This document shows positions 6,865 to 12,439 of a stretch of 31,584 nucleotides of DNA, piece by piece; positions within the stretch are counted from its first letter, which is position 1, and each line of letters starts with the position of its first letter. The translations under genes were made by a program, and so were the position numbers. Origin of the DNA: a virus; the IMG/VR virus record IMGVR_UViG_3300032285_001048, positions 1-31,584 of that record. The stretch is one strand, 5' to 3'. The notes under the pieces are model-generated. The model did no database searches. It saw only the letters and a list, made by a program, of their open reading frames with translations, and was not told where the DNA came from.

Positions 6865-7050
6865 ATGACACTCACGAAAGAACTTCAGTATAGGAAGACA
6901 GCACTCATCTCAGCGCAGAGAGAGTTCACCAAGAACCCTAGCGCAACCAACTGGAACAAGGTTATGTTTCAGATGGAGTACTACCAGCTCATCCACACCA
7001 AAGCACAAGACGAGCGTGAGAGCAAGCAGCTCTGGAAGGTTGCGGCCTGA
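6865..7050 (+). CDS. Small helical early protein (61 aa)
   Basis: This is the first gene behind the early promoter. AGGAG lies 8 nt before ATG 6865. The 61-residue product is hydrophilic and predicted helical, with many Lys/Gln/Glu, two Trp (NWNKV and QLWKV) and no Cys. No family recognised. As the promoter-proximal early gene of a phage it could act on host processes, but the sequence itself does not show how. Confidence 0.7.
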   Translation: MTLTKELQYRKTALISAQREFTKNPSATNWNKVMFQMEYYQLIHTKAQDERESKQLWKVAA

Positions 7051-7057
7051 GTGACAC

Positions 7058-7101
7058 CTAGTAGCATCTCTCGGGGTGCTACTGGATTGCCACTTGCAAT
7101 C
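7058..7101 (+). promoter_or_regulatory. Tandem stem-loops in the leader of the next gene
   Basis: Hairpin one is a 12-bp stem (7058-7069 with 7074-7085; three G-U pairs) closed by a CTCG tetraloop. Hairpin two is GATTGC (7085-7090) with GCAATC (7096-7101) and a CACTT loop. They share base 7085, so they may compete. No U-tract follows, so they are not terminators; mRNA processing, stability or translational control would fit. Confidence 0.55.
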
Positions 7102-7125
7102 GTCAACCAACACAAGGAAGTTCCT

Positions 7126-7377
7126 ATGCTTACATTCTCATTCGATGAACTGGTTCAGATTGAACGCACGCTAGAGCGTGTCTACAACGCTGTCTCATCA
7201 CTGGCAGACAAAGAGACTGCTCAACAGTTAAGCCTTGCCAAGTACATCGTGGCAGAGGTCAGACACTGCGCCAACACGCTGGATGTCTCAGACGAGTTAC
7301 TGGTCAACCCCGACATTCTCAAGACCGCCGCTATCAAACGACTGGTCAGCATGATGAAACAAACACAGGAGGCTTGA
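7126..7377 (+). CDS. Small early protein, unknown (83 aa)
   Basis: ATG 7126 is chosen over an upstream in-frame ATG because AAGGAAG sits 5-6 nt before it and the extension would cover the leader hairpins. The protein is helical (VQIERTLERVYNAVSSL, then QQLSLAKYIVAEV) with one Cys (RHCANTL). No family recognised. Its stop is 2 nt before the next start. Confidence 0.7.
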   Translation: MLTFSFDELVQIERTLERVYNAVSSLADKETAQQLSLAKYIVAEVRHCANTLDVSDELLVNPDILKTAAIKRLVSMMKQTQEA

Positions 7378-7379
7378 AC

Positions 7380-7703
7380 ATGGAATACAACTTTTTTGAA
7401 CAGTTCGCAGGTGCAGACCTTGACCGCTTGAGCGAGTGCTTGAAGGCCATCAGAGAAGCAGGACTCAAGACCGACAAGTACACACAGGCAGGAGTCAACC
7501 AATCGTCTGGCAACGTTTGGGTGTGGTCAGAAGACTGGGCAGGGTGTGTGGCCTGTTCTATCGGGTTCAACGTGTTCTGGGTGTATTCATGCCCTGAGTG
7601 TGGAGAAGAGCACGAGTTTGACTCTTACCCTGAGCTAGAGGAGTTCGCAGCAGAGAATAGGGAAAACTGCACAGCTTGTCGCACTGAAGAAGTAGAAGCC
7701 TGA
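7380..7703 (+). CDS. Cys-rich, probably zinc-binding early protein (107 aa)
   Basis: ATG 7380 follows AGGAGG at 7 nt. The C-terminal half has three CxxC pairs: GCVAC, SCPEC and NCTAC. CPECGEEHEF is a typical zinc-knuckle opening and pairs with the last CTAC about 25 residues on, as in a zinc ribbon. The first half is helical. Small zinc-ribbon early proteins often bind nucleic acid or a host enzyme; the target is unknown. Confidence 0.72.
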   Translation: MEYNFFEQFAGADLDRLSECLKAIREAGLKTDKYTQAGVNQSSGNVWVWSEDWAGCVACSIGFNVFWVYSCPECGEEHEFDSYPELEEFAAENRENCTACRTEEVEA

Positions 7704-7713
7704 TAGTTCAACT

Positions 7714-7752
7714 GCTAGCCTCTACTGGGGGCTAGCGGGTGCGCTATTGCAC
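7714..7752 (+). promoter_or_regulatory. Second tandem stem-loop leader
   Basis: A 9-bp stem (GCTAGCCTC 7714-7722 with GGGGCTAGC 7728-7736, one G-U) with a TACTG loop, then a 5-bp stem around 7738-7753 with a GCTATT loop. It is followed by AAGGAAGTTCC and ATG 7774. The layout matches the leader at 7058-7128: large hairpin, small hairpin, then the same ribosome-binding segment. Confidence 0.55.
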
Positions 7753-7773
7753 TACAACAGAAGGAAGTTCCAC

Positions 7774-8079
7774 ATGCAAACCCTCAAAATCGGTTCAACT
7801 ACTTACAAGGTCAAGCCAGAGCGTACAAACCTGTTCGAGCTGGTCAGCAAGTGCCACAAAAAGCCCAGAGTCAAGCCAGGGAAGGCTCGCAGCTTCCCTC
7901 TGTTCACACAAGGCATGTCAACCTCTGAATACGTCCGCTTGTATTTCCTGAAGAATGAAGCGGTGTTCGGTGCATATTCAACAGCCATCTACGACCAGTA
8001 CGTGCTTAACGATGCCCCTTGTGCCTTGTATGAAGGTGAGGATGCCTATTGGGAAGAAGAAACCCTGTTAGCTGCTTAA
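7774..8079 (+). CDS. Small early protein, unknown (101 aa)
   Basis: ATG 7774 is chosen because AAGGAAG lies 7 nt upstream; an earlier in-frame ATG at 7747 would run through the hairpin. The N-terminus (MQTLKIGSTTYKVKP) is beta-like, the middle is very basic (KCHKKPRVKPGKAR), and the C-terminus is Tyr-rich and acidic (YEGEDAYWEEE). No family recognised. The basic middle could contact nucleic acid. Confidence 0.7.
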   Translation: MQTLKIGSTTYKVKPERTNLFELVSKCHKKPRVKPGKARSFPLFTQGMSTSEYVRLYFLKNEAVFGAYSTAIYDQYVLNDAPCALYEGEDAYWEEETLLAA

Positions 8080-8088
8080 CCGCCCCTC

Positions 8089-8108
8089 TAGCCCCTGACT
8101 AGGGGCTA
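8089..8108 (+). terminator. Intercistronic stem-loop, possible weak terminator
   Basis: TAGCCCC (8089-8095) pairs with GGGGCTA (8102-8108) around a TGACTA loop. The following ATTCTTAA is only weakly U-rich, so it may act as an RNA-stabilising hairpin rather than a terminator. It shares the CTAGCC/GGGGCTAG core with the hairpin at 7714-7736. Confidence 0.45.
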
Positions 8109-8131
8109 TTCTTAACCTTTGGAGATTGACA

Positions 8132-8314
8132 ATGATTAAATTCAAGCCTGAGTCCCTGAACGACACTACCCGCAGGTTTCCCCGTACCTTGCAGGAAGCC
8201 TTTCCCTCTGCCCCTGAATGGCAGGATAAGCCCCATCTGGCAGACAGAATCATTGTCTATCTGGGGTGTTTCGTGGCGGGTTACCTGTTAGCCCTATTGA
8301 CTATGGGCTATTGA
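8132..8314 (+). CDS. Small early protein with a C-terminal membrane segment (60 aa)
   Basis: ATG 8132 lies about 6 nt after GGAG. Residues 1-38 are hydrophilic with Pro and Arg. Residues about 40-58 (IIVYLGCFVAGYLLALLTM) form one hydrophobic helix reaching the C-terminus, so this is a tail-anchored inner-membrane protein. It is not next to the lysis genes, so a holin role is unlikely; superinfection exclusion or host takeover are possible but unproven. Confidence 0.65.
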   Translation: MIKFKPESLNDTTRRFPRTLQEAFPSAPEWQDKPHLADRIIVYLGCFVAGYLLALLTMGY

Positions 8315-8341
8315 CAAGCCCCTAAAGGTTAGTGATATGAT
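8311..8341 (+). promoter_or_regulatory. Possible promoter for the structured RNA
   Basis: TTGACA at 8311-8316, a 19-nt spacer, then TATGAT at 8336-8341. The -35 is perfect but overlaps the stop of the preceding gene, and the spacer is long. Transcription would begin near 8348, just before a hairpin-rich noncoding segment. Confidence 0.4.
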
Positions 8342-8348
8342 TCGCCCC

Positions 8349-8449
8349 ATCGTAGTGATGCACGATAAGCAAGCCCCTAAGTGTCTGTATTGGGGAATCC
8401 ACCACGGATTCCGCATCACCCAGTGCAGACGTTTAGGGGCTTTTTTATT
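8349..8449 (+). ncRNA. Candidate structured small RNA ending in an intrinsic terminator
   Basis: About 100 nt. A first hairpin has ATCGT/ACGAT arms (8349-8366). Then comes a 17-bp stem, 8371-8387 with 8426-8442 (two G-U pairs, no mismatch), topped by a 5-bp stem (8390-8394 with 8419-8423) and a 6-bp stem (8395-8400 with 8406-8411, loop ACCAC). A run of six T ends it (8441-8446). It lacks a T-loop, so it is not a tRNA. The structure is much longer than a simple terminator needs. Transcription as a separate RNA is inferred from the promoter-like sequence upstream. Confidence 0.55.
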
Positions 8450-8730
8450 GTCATCCAGCGTTCGGGGGCATCACCCACCCCTTGTAAATGTTGATGCGAC
8501 AGATACAGATAAGCGTGACGAACTGGCCTTGTGTCTCCTGGGTGAGCATCCCTCGGGGCAGCGACAAGTCGGGTTTGACAAGGTGCTAGTAGCCCCTTTG
8601 TTGAATAGTCTAGATAAACGAGAGCATCTATCCCCTGTGGATAACACAGTGGATAAGTTACCCACAGGCACTCCCTCGGGTGGCCCTTCTACGTCTAATG
8701 TTTTAAATTTACAAAGGGGATACGGATACC
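8450..8730. other. Candidate replication origin (noncoding, about 280 nt)
   Basis: No convincing gene on either strand. It contains the DnaA-box cluster at 8636-8666, one TAGTCTA (8606), several CCCTCGGG-type GC patches and an AT-rich segment just before the next gene (8698-8712). With no phage polymerase or helicase in view, host-DnaA-dependent initiation is plausible. Confidence 0.5.
8636..8666. promoter_or_regulatory. Cluster of DnaA-box-like 9-mers
   Basis: TGTGGATAA at 8636-8644 is a perfect DnaA box (complement TTATCCACA). AGTGGATAA at 8648-8656 and TTACCCACA at 8658-8666 each differ at one position. The outer copies form an inverted repeat, CCTGTGGATAAC with GTTACCCACAGG, one mismatch. 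Confidence 0.65.
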
Positions 8731-8922
8731 ATGACTAGAGAAGAAGCAAACCAAATACTAGATGAAGTGAAGTCAGGGGTTAATCGCCCCTTGTTGGAAG
8801 TGACAGAAGCGTTAGTAACAACAGGAGATATAAATGGAAGTCTTAGGCTGGTGCATGATGTTTCTCGCAGGTTTCATTCTTACGATTACTCCCATGCTAC
8901 TTATTTTATTTTTGAAGATTAG
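8731..8922 (+). CDS. Small early protein (63 aa)
   Basis: MTREEANQILDEVKSG opens an amphipathic helix, followed by LEVTEALVTTGD, a pattern seen in small phage proteins of unknown role. GGA lies 4 nt before the ATG and a GGGG is further upstream. The last third (from about residue 35) is overlapped in another frame by the membrane peptide at 8834. The C-terminal tail is aromatic (HSYDYSHATYFIF). Confidence 0.55.
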   Translation: MTREEANQILDEVKSGVNRPLLEVTEALVTTGDINGSLRLVHDVSRRFHSYDYSHATYFIFED

Positions 8923-8953
8923 AAGGGAGAACCCATGTCAGTCCGACAAATAA
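8834..8953 (+). CDS. Nested small membrane peptide (39 aa)
   Basis: It is read in the +1 frame relative to the gene at 8731 and overlaps it by 89 nt. ATG 8834 has a perfect AGGAG at 6 nt spacing. Residues about 4-27 (LGWCMMFLAGFILTITPMLL and onward) form a hydrophobic helix, followed by KIRRE, so the C-terminus is probably cytoplasmic. The Shine-Dalgarno is better than that of the enclosing gene. Function unknown. Confidence 0.55.
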   Translation: MEVLGWCMMFLAGFILTITPMLLILFLKIRRENPCQSDK

Positions 8954-9003
8954 GAAAACGACACTACCAATTTTTTTTACACAGAGAAAGGAAACCCTAT
9001 TGA
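8935..9003 (+). CDS. Candidate 22-aa basic mini-ORF
   Basis: GGGAG lies 5 nt before ATG 8935. The 22-residue product starts MSVRQIRKRHYQFF and ends HRERKPY, a very basic composition. It overlaps the end of the membrane peptide by 19 nt. Its stop overlaps the TTGACA of the next promoter. It may be a real micro-protein; supported only by the ribosome-binding site and composition. Confidence 0.35.
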   Translation: MSVRQIRKRHYQFFLHRERKPY

Positions 9004-9030
9004 CATCATCTAACTAACTGTGCTTATAAT
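9000..9030 (+). promoter_or_regulatory. Sigma70-like promoter for the recombination operon
   Basis: TTGACA at 9000-9005 and TATAAT at 9025-9030, spacer 19 nt (18 if TTATAA with a TGC extension is used). Both hexamers are perfect; the spacing is long. Transcription would begin near 9037, 29 nt before ATG 9066. Confidence 0.6.
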
Positions 9031-9065
9031 CTAATCCTCAACATTCAACTGAAAGGTTCGTGACC

Positions 9066-9323
9066 ATGAAACTGTGTATCAACTGCAAATACTGCCTAGC
9101 ATCTACCGCTTTACCAGATGACTACGAGTACGCCAGATGTGGCTTTGACAGGCCTTCTAGCCCCGTTACAGGCCTCCTACGCTCTATCCCTGAACTACCC
9201 TACTGCTCTTCTGACAGAAGCCGTTCTGGACGCTGTACCCTCGCAGCCGTTAATTGGGAACGTGCTGACCATGTAATGACTCCAGAAGAGGAAGAAGAAC
9301 TCATGAAGGGAAACATCGTATGA
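9066..9323 (+). CDS. Small Cys-rich conserved phage protein (85 aa)
   Basis: The N-terminus MKLCINCKYC carries CxxCxxC. Further Cys follow at ARCGFD, PYCSS and GRCTL, with PVTGL between them. I know this arrangement (CINCK, then C.RP..PVTG, then YC..ER) from phages of Burkholderiales; it is probably metal-binding. A GTG at 9060 is an alternative start, but AAAGG is better placed for ATG 9066. It is the first gene behind the 9000 promoter and overlaps the next by 4 nt. Confidence 0.75.
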   Translation: MKLCINCKYCLASTALPDDYEYARCGFDRPSSPVTGLLRSIPELPYCSSDRSRSGRCTLAAVNWERADHVMTPEEEEELMKGNIV

Positions 9324-9688
9324 GTGACTTCACATTAGCAGATGCTTACGGGAATCCTTTCCGCTATGTAGGCCACATCAAGTCAGCAAGGGTAGAAGAG
9401 CTGTCACTAGAACACGACAGCATCCGACACAAAATCTATCGCCTGAACAACAAGATGCTCAAGACTGACAACCTTGAACAAAAGAAACAAATAGAAATTG
9501 AAATAGAACTTCTTAAAGTTAAGAAAGAAAATACCCTTTCTAACCTTACAAAGTCTATGCTCAATTACAGGATAAAAAGACTTCACCTACTTTGGGTTCA
9601 GTGTGTAGAAGAACTTTGCGGTTCTGAGCAGTTAGCAGAATGTATCGCTTGGCTAGATGTAAACACACAGGAGAACGTGAATGTCTGA
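9320..9688 (+). CDS. Coiled-coil protein, unknown (122 aa)
   Basis: The start overlaps the upstream stop (ATGA). Residues about 25-85 are a Lys/Glu/Leu-rich coiled coil (KKQIEIEIELLKVKKE). The C-terminus has a Trp and two Cys (LLWVQCVEELC). It is coupled upstream and overlaps the exonuclease start by 8 nt, so it may be a partner of that enzyme; this is inference from position. Confidence 0.68.
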   Translation: MSDFTLADAYGNPFRYVGHIKSARVEELSLEHDSIRHKIYRLNNKMLKTDNLEQKKQIEIEIELLKVKKENTLSNLTKSMLNYRIKRLHLLWVQCVEELCGSEQLAECIAWLDVNTQENVNV

Positions 9689-10577
9689 CTTTTCACCAGA
9701 AACAAGAAATAGCGCAATTTGGTCTGGAGACTCCCGCAAGGTAGCTTCTGGCAAAGCCAACGAAGTCATCCTCACCAAGCAAGGCAAGCTGGAAATCCCA
9801 GACCTGTCTGGCATAGAAGCTGTCCAGATGGGTCATGTGCTTGAACCCGTCATAGGCAGACTTGCACAAGCCCAACTACAAACAGAGTTGACCAAGATTG
9901 AAGATGCTCTGACCCACCCTAAACATACCTGGCTGAAAAGCCACTTTGACTTTGCAGGGAAACTCGGTGATAAAACAATTCTTGTCGAAGCTAAGAACTA
10001 CAACGCTGGTGTGCGTGGTAAGTTTGATGTGTCTGGTATCGCACCCTCTGCGGATGTTGCACAACTGGTACACGAAGCTGCTGTTTTCGGTGTCGATATG
10101 GTTTATCTCGCCGTTTTGTTCGGTGGTCAAGAGTTCGTCCTCATTCCGTTCCACATCACCGACCAACAAAAAGATGAACTTATCAAACAAATGGCAGTCA
10201 TCTGGGGTCATGTCCAAGCAGGGACAACTCTTCCCCCAGAAGACCTAGACCAGGTAAAACTCCTCTACCCAACTGAGGCCACAGGAAGCATTAAAACAGC
10301 CTCTGCAAGCGTAGAACAAGCCTGTCTAGCCCTAGCCCAGGTCAAGGCCAATATCAAGGCTCTAGAAGCCCAGGAAGAGCAGTATCAGACCCTTGTAGCT
10401 GGCTATATGGGGGAAGCCTCCACACTGTCCAGCATAGATGGTCAGGTGCTTGCCACTTGGAAGAACGCCAAGCCAAGTGCCAGGTTTGACTCCAAGTTGT
10501 TCCAGTCAGCCATGCCAGACATTTACAACCAGTTTGTCAGGGAAGTGCCTGGTTCTCGTAGATTTTTAATAAAGTGA
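9681..10577 (+). CDS. YqaJ/lambda-exonuclease-like recombination nuclease
   Basis: 298 aa. A RecB-fold nuclease that would resect double-strand ends to give 3' overhangs for annealing. Motifs in order: MGHVLEP with Glu55, SHFDFAG with Asp90, and VEAKNY with Glu103 and Lys105, the D-ExK metal site of the YqaJ family. The C-terminal 100 residues form a helical extension with a coiled coil (VKANIKALEAQEEQYQ). It lies three genes before a RecT-like annealing protein, the usual two-component arrangement. Confidence 0.85.
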   Translation: MSDFSPETRNSAIWSGDSRKVASGKANEVILTKQGKLEIPDLSGIEAVQMGHVLEPVIGRLAQAQLQTELTKIEDALTHPKHTWLKSHFDFAGKLGDKTILVEAKNYNAGVRGKFDVSGIAPSADVAQLVHEAAVFGVDMVYLAVLFGGQEFVLIPFHITDQQKDELIKQMAVIWGHVQAGTTLPPEDLDQVKLLYPTEATGSIKTASASVEQACLALAQVKANIKALEAQEEQYQTLVAGYMGEASTLSSIDGQVLATWKNAKPSARFDSKLFQSAMPDIYNQFVREVPGSRRFLIK

Positions 10578-10584
10578 GGTTCAC

Positions 10585-10800
10585 ATGTTTTTTAGAAAAG
10601 ATGCAGAGTTAAGTGCAGAGATAACACATCTGAAAAGTAGGGTTGCCTATCTCAGTCATGATGTACGTATCTTGAAAGACCAGTTGGGTATTCAATCTCT
10701 ACGTTTAGATGCGTTGATGAAAGCCTATCCTTATGGCCTCAACAAAGATGGCAGTCCTCGCAAGAAGATTGGCAGACCACACAAGAAGGTGACAGCATGA
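10585..10800 (+). CDS. Small coiled-coil protein with AT-hook-like tail (71 aa)
   Basis: Residues 5-40 are a short coiled coil (ITHLKSRVAYLSHDVRILK). The tail reads GLNKDGSPRKKIGRPHKK; GRP flanked by Lys/Arg is the core of an AT-hook, which inserts in the minor groove of AT-rich DNA. GAGG is 5 nt before the ATG. It is probably a DNA-binding accessory of the recombination operon. Its LMKAYPYG segment is encoded by one copy of a 16-nt direct repeat that also starts the next gene. Confidence 0.7.
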   Translation: MFFRKDAELSAEITHLKSRVAYLSHDVRILKDQLGIQSLRLDALMKAYPYGLNKDGSPRKKIGRPHKKVTA

Positions 10801-10812
10801 AAGCCTATCCTT
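10717..10812 (+). repeat. 16-nt direct repeat spanning a gene start
   Basis: ATGAAAGCCTATCCTT occurs at 10717-10732 inside one gene and at 10797-10812 as the start of the next, 80 nt apart. Confidence 0.8.
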
Positions 10813-11018
10813 TCCTACACAAACACCCTACAAGTGGTCAAACAACCATGTCAGAAGGTATGGACTTGCGTGATTACTTTGCTGGTCTGGCAATGATAGG
10901 TTTATTGTCTTCTGAAGACTGGACTACAGATGCTGGATTTGATGAAACTGCACACTGTGCATACAAACAAGCAGACGCAATGATGAAGGCCAGGGAGGTT
11001 CAGCATGAGCAGTCTTGA
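10797..11018 (+). CDS. DYFAG-type small phage protein (73 aa)
   Basis: It contains GMDLRDYFAGLAMIGLL followed by CAYKQADAMMKARE, the signature of a very common small phage protein (DYFAG..AM..LL, then AY..ADAM..AR) of unknown function. The start overlaps the upstream stop (ATGA). The first residues MKAYPF are encoded by a 16-nt direct repeat of the preceding gene, so the start region may have come from a local duplication. Confidence 0.75.
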   Translation: MKAYPFLHKHPTSGQTTMSEGMDLRDYFAGLAMIGLLSSEDWTTDAGFDETAHCAYKQADAMMKAREVQHEQS

Positions 11019-11094
11019 CCTTGCCGTATATGTGATGGCTGCATCCTCAGTCATAGAAACACTAATCACAATCTGGGAGAAGTTCTATGTCTAA
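11005..11094 (+). CDS. Hydrophobic micro-protein (29 aa)
   Basis: ATG 11005 lies 6 nt after GGGAGG. The frame runs 29 codons (LDLAVYVMAASSVIETLITI forms one hydrophobic helix) and its end overlaps the next start by 8 nt. It fills the gap between the DYFAG gene and the RecT-like gene with 14-nt and 8-nt overlaps. It could be a membrane peptide or a translational coupler. Confidence 0.5.
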   Translation: MSSLDLAVYVMAASSVIETLITIWEKFYV

Positions 11095-11941
11095 TATCGT
11101 TCCGTTTAACGACATGCAACAAATGGCAGAGGTTGCAGCATCCAGCAAGATGTTTGGCTTCAAGAACACAGGTGAAGCCCTAGCCATCATGCTTCTGTGC
11201 CAGGGTGAGAACATGCACCCCGCAGTAGCTATGCGTGATTATCATGTCATTCAAGGTCGTCCAGCATTGAAAGCAGATGCCATGCTTGCTCGCTTTCAAC
11301 AAGCTGGTGGTAGCGTTCAGTGGAAGGAATACACAGATGAAAAAGTCACGGGATTATTCTCCCACCCGCAGGGCGGTTCTCTTGAACTCAGCTGGACTCT
11401 ACGCCAAGCGAAGGAGATTGGAATTGCCAACAAGGATAACTGGAAGAACTATCCTAGAGCGATGCTCCGTGCGAGAGTCATTAGCGAAGGAATACGCTCT
11501 GTATTCCCAGGTTGCGTGGTGGGTGTCTACACCCCAGAGGAGGTACAAGATTTCCAGCCTACCCCACAACCAACGGTCAAGCACATGGGTGAGGTCGAAC
11601 GGGTGGAGGATGTACACACGCATGTTCTATCAGAGAACGATGGCGCTTTTGCTCTCCACATCCCAGGTACGGAAGAACCGTATAAAAGATTTGCAACAAC
11701 AGAAGATTGGATAGACGGCTATGCCGACATGGTTTCCCGCATTATTCAGAGCCAGAAATTCTCTGTGGAGGAAAAGACAGTCAAGCTCGCAGCTCTCAGT
11801 GAATGCAACCTCAGTGTTACAGAAAACTTCAACACTATGGCTAAAGTCAAACTCAAAGGAGCTATCGTCACAGCAGGAGGAACAGCCTCCCCAAAGCCCG
11901 ACAAGTCCCCACCACCTCCAGATACGGGACTCAGCGAATGA
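11087..11941 (+). CDS. RecT-like single-strand annealing protein
   Basis: 284 aa. RecT-type proteins coat ssDNA and anneal homologous strands in phage recombination and replication. The N-terminal 180 residues carry a pattern I associate with phage RecT-annotated proteins: ENMHPAVAMRDYHVIQGRPALK, DAMLARFQQAGG, then DNWKNYPRAMLRARVISEGIR and GVYTPEEV. The C-terminal part is variable and ends in a Pro-rich tail. GGGAG is 7 nt before the ATG. The YqaJ-like nuclease upstream supports the role. The family name is from memory and should be confirmed. Confidence 0.72.
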   Translation: MSNIVPFNDMQQMAEVAASSKMFGFKNTGEALAIMLLCQGENMHPAVAMRDYHVIQGRPALKADAMLARFQQAGGSVQWKEYTDEKVTGLFSHPQGGSLELSWTLRQAKEIGIANKDNWKNYPRAMLRARVISEGIRSVFPGCVVGVYTPEEVQDFQPTPQPTVKHMGEVERVEDVHTHVLSENDGAFALHIPGTEEPYKRFATTEDWIDGYADMVSRIIQSQKFSVEEKTVKLAALSECNLSVTENFNTMAKVKLKGAIVTAGGTASPKPDKSPPPPDTGLSE

Positions 11942-12126
11942 ATATTTTGACCCACCTCACAAACGTTGGTAGCTTGACACCTCTGGAGGCATTAAATGAA
12001 TACGGGTGTTTCAGGCTTGCAGCACATATCGAATCTCTGCGAAAAGACGGACACAGAATCTTTACGGAGATGGTTAACGAAGGCGGCAAGAAGTTTGCCA
12101 AATACACACTCACAAGGAAGGACTGA
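11938..12126 (+). CDS. HTH_39-type small DNA-binding protein (62 aa)
   Basis: LTPLEALNEYGCFRLAAHIESLRKDGHRI is a winged-helix signature that I associate with the HTH_39 family (YG..RLA..I..LR..G), followed by a wing with KFAKYTLTR. The start overlaps the RecT-like stop (ATGA). It probably binds DNA, as a regulator of this operon or as a recombination accessory. Confidence 0.8.
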   Translation: MNILTHLTNVGSLTPLEALNEYGCFRLAAHIESLRKDGHRIFTEMVNEGGKKFAKYTLTRKD

Positions 12127-12127
12127 A

Positions 12128-12439
12128 ATGTCAACAGGAAATGCACACAAAGAGATGCCTGGTTCAGGTGTCATGTATTGGGAAGAAGAGGAGATGCGTA
12201 AGTCTCCCAAAGGCCCAGACTTCAAAGGCTTTATCGTTCTGGAAATGGACTACAAGGCTGGTGAGAAGTTGAAGATTGCTGCATGGCAAAAGCCTACCAG
12301 CCGTGGTCACAACCTGCTGGCATTGAAAGAAGACAACTGGAGCAAGAAGAAACGTGAGGAAGAGATGAAGGACAAGGAAGTCACACCCTCCTACGCACGT
12401 AGACCATCACGTTCACAAGACGATGACGTACCCTTCTGA
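12128..12439 (+). CDS. Small protein with SSB-like acidic tip (103 aa)
   Basis: ATG 12128 follows GGAAGG. Residues 29-60 look beta-rich (FKGFIVLEMDYKAGEKLKIAAW), then a highly charged helix (SKKKREEEMKDKE) and a basic linker. The last residues are SQDDDVPF, closely matching the acidic tip DDDIPF of bacterial SSB that recruits partner proteins. Placed between RecT-like and nuclease genes, it may be a minimal ssDNA-binding or recruitment protein. An OB fold cannot be shown from sequence alone. Confidence 0.6.
   Translation: MSTGNAHKEMPGSGVMYWEEEEMRKSPKGPDFKGFIVLEMDYKAGEKLKIAAWQKPTSRGHNLLALKEDNWSKKKREEEMKDKEVTPSYARRPSRSQDDDVPF

Noticed and set aside
8372-8440. tRNA-like fold with a 7-bp GCCCCTA/TAGGGGC acceptor
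   Set aside because: No T-loop GGTTC-type sequence, no anticodon arm of correct size and the total length is too short; the long stem and T-run fit a terminator-ended RNA.
8337-8738. 133-aa plus-strand frame
   Set aside because: It covers the structured RNA, its terminator and the DnaA-box cluster, has no Shine-Dalgarno at its start and no protein-like composition.
11277-11714. 145-aa plus-strand frame
   Set aside because: Out-of-frame shadow of the RecT-like gene, without Shine-Dalgarno or recognisable motif.
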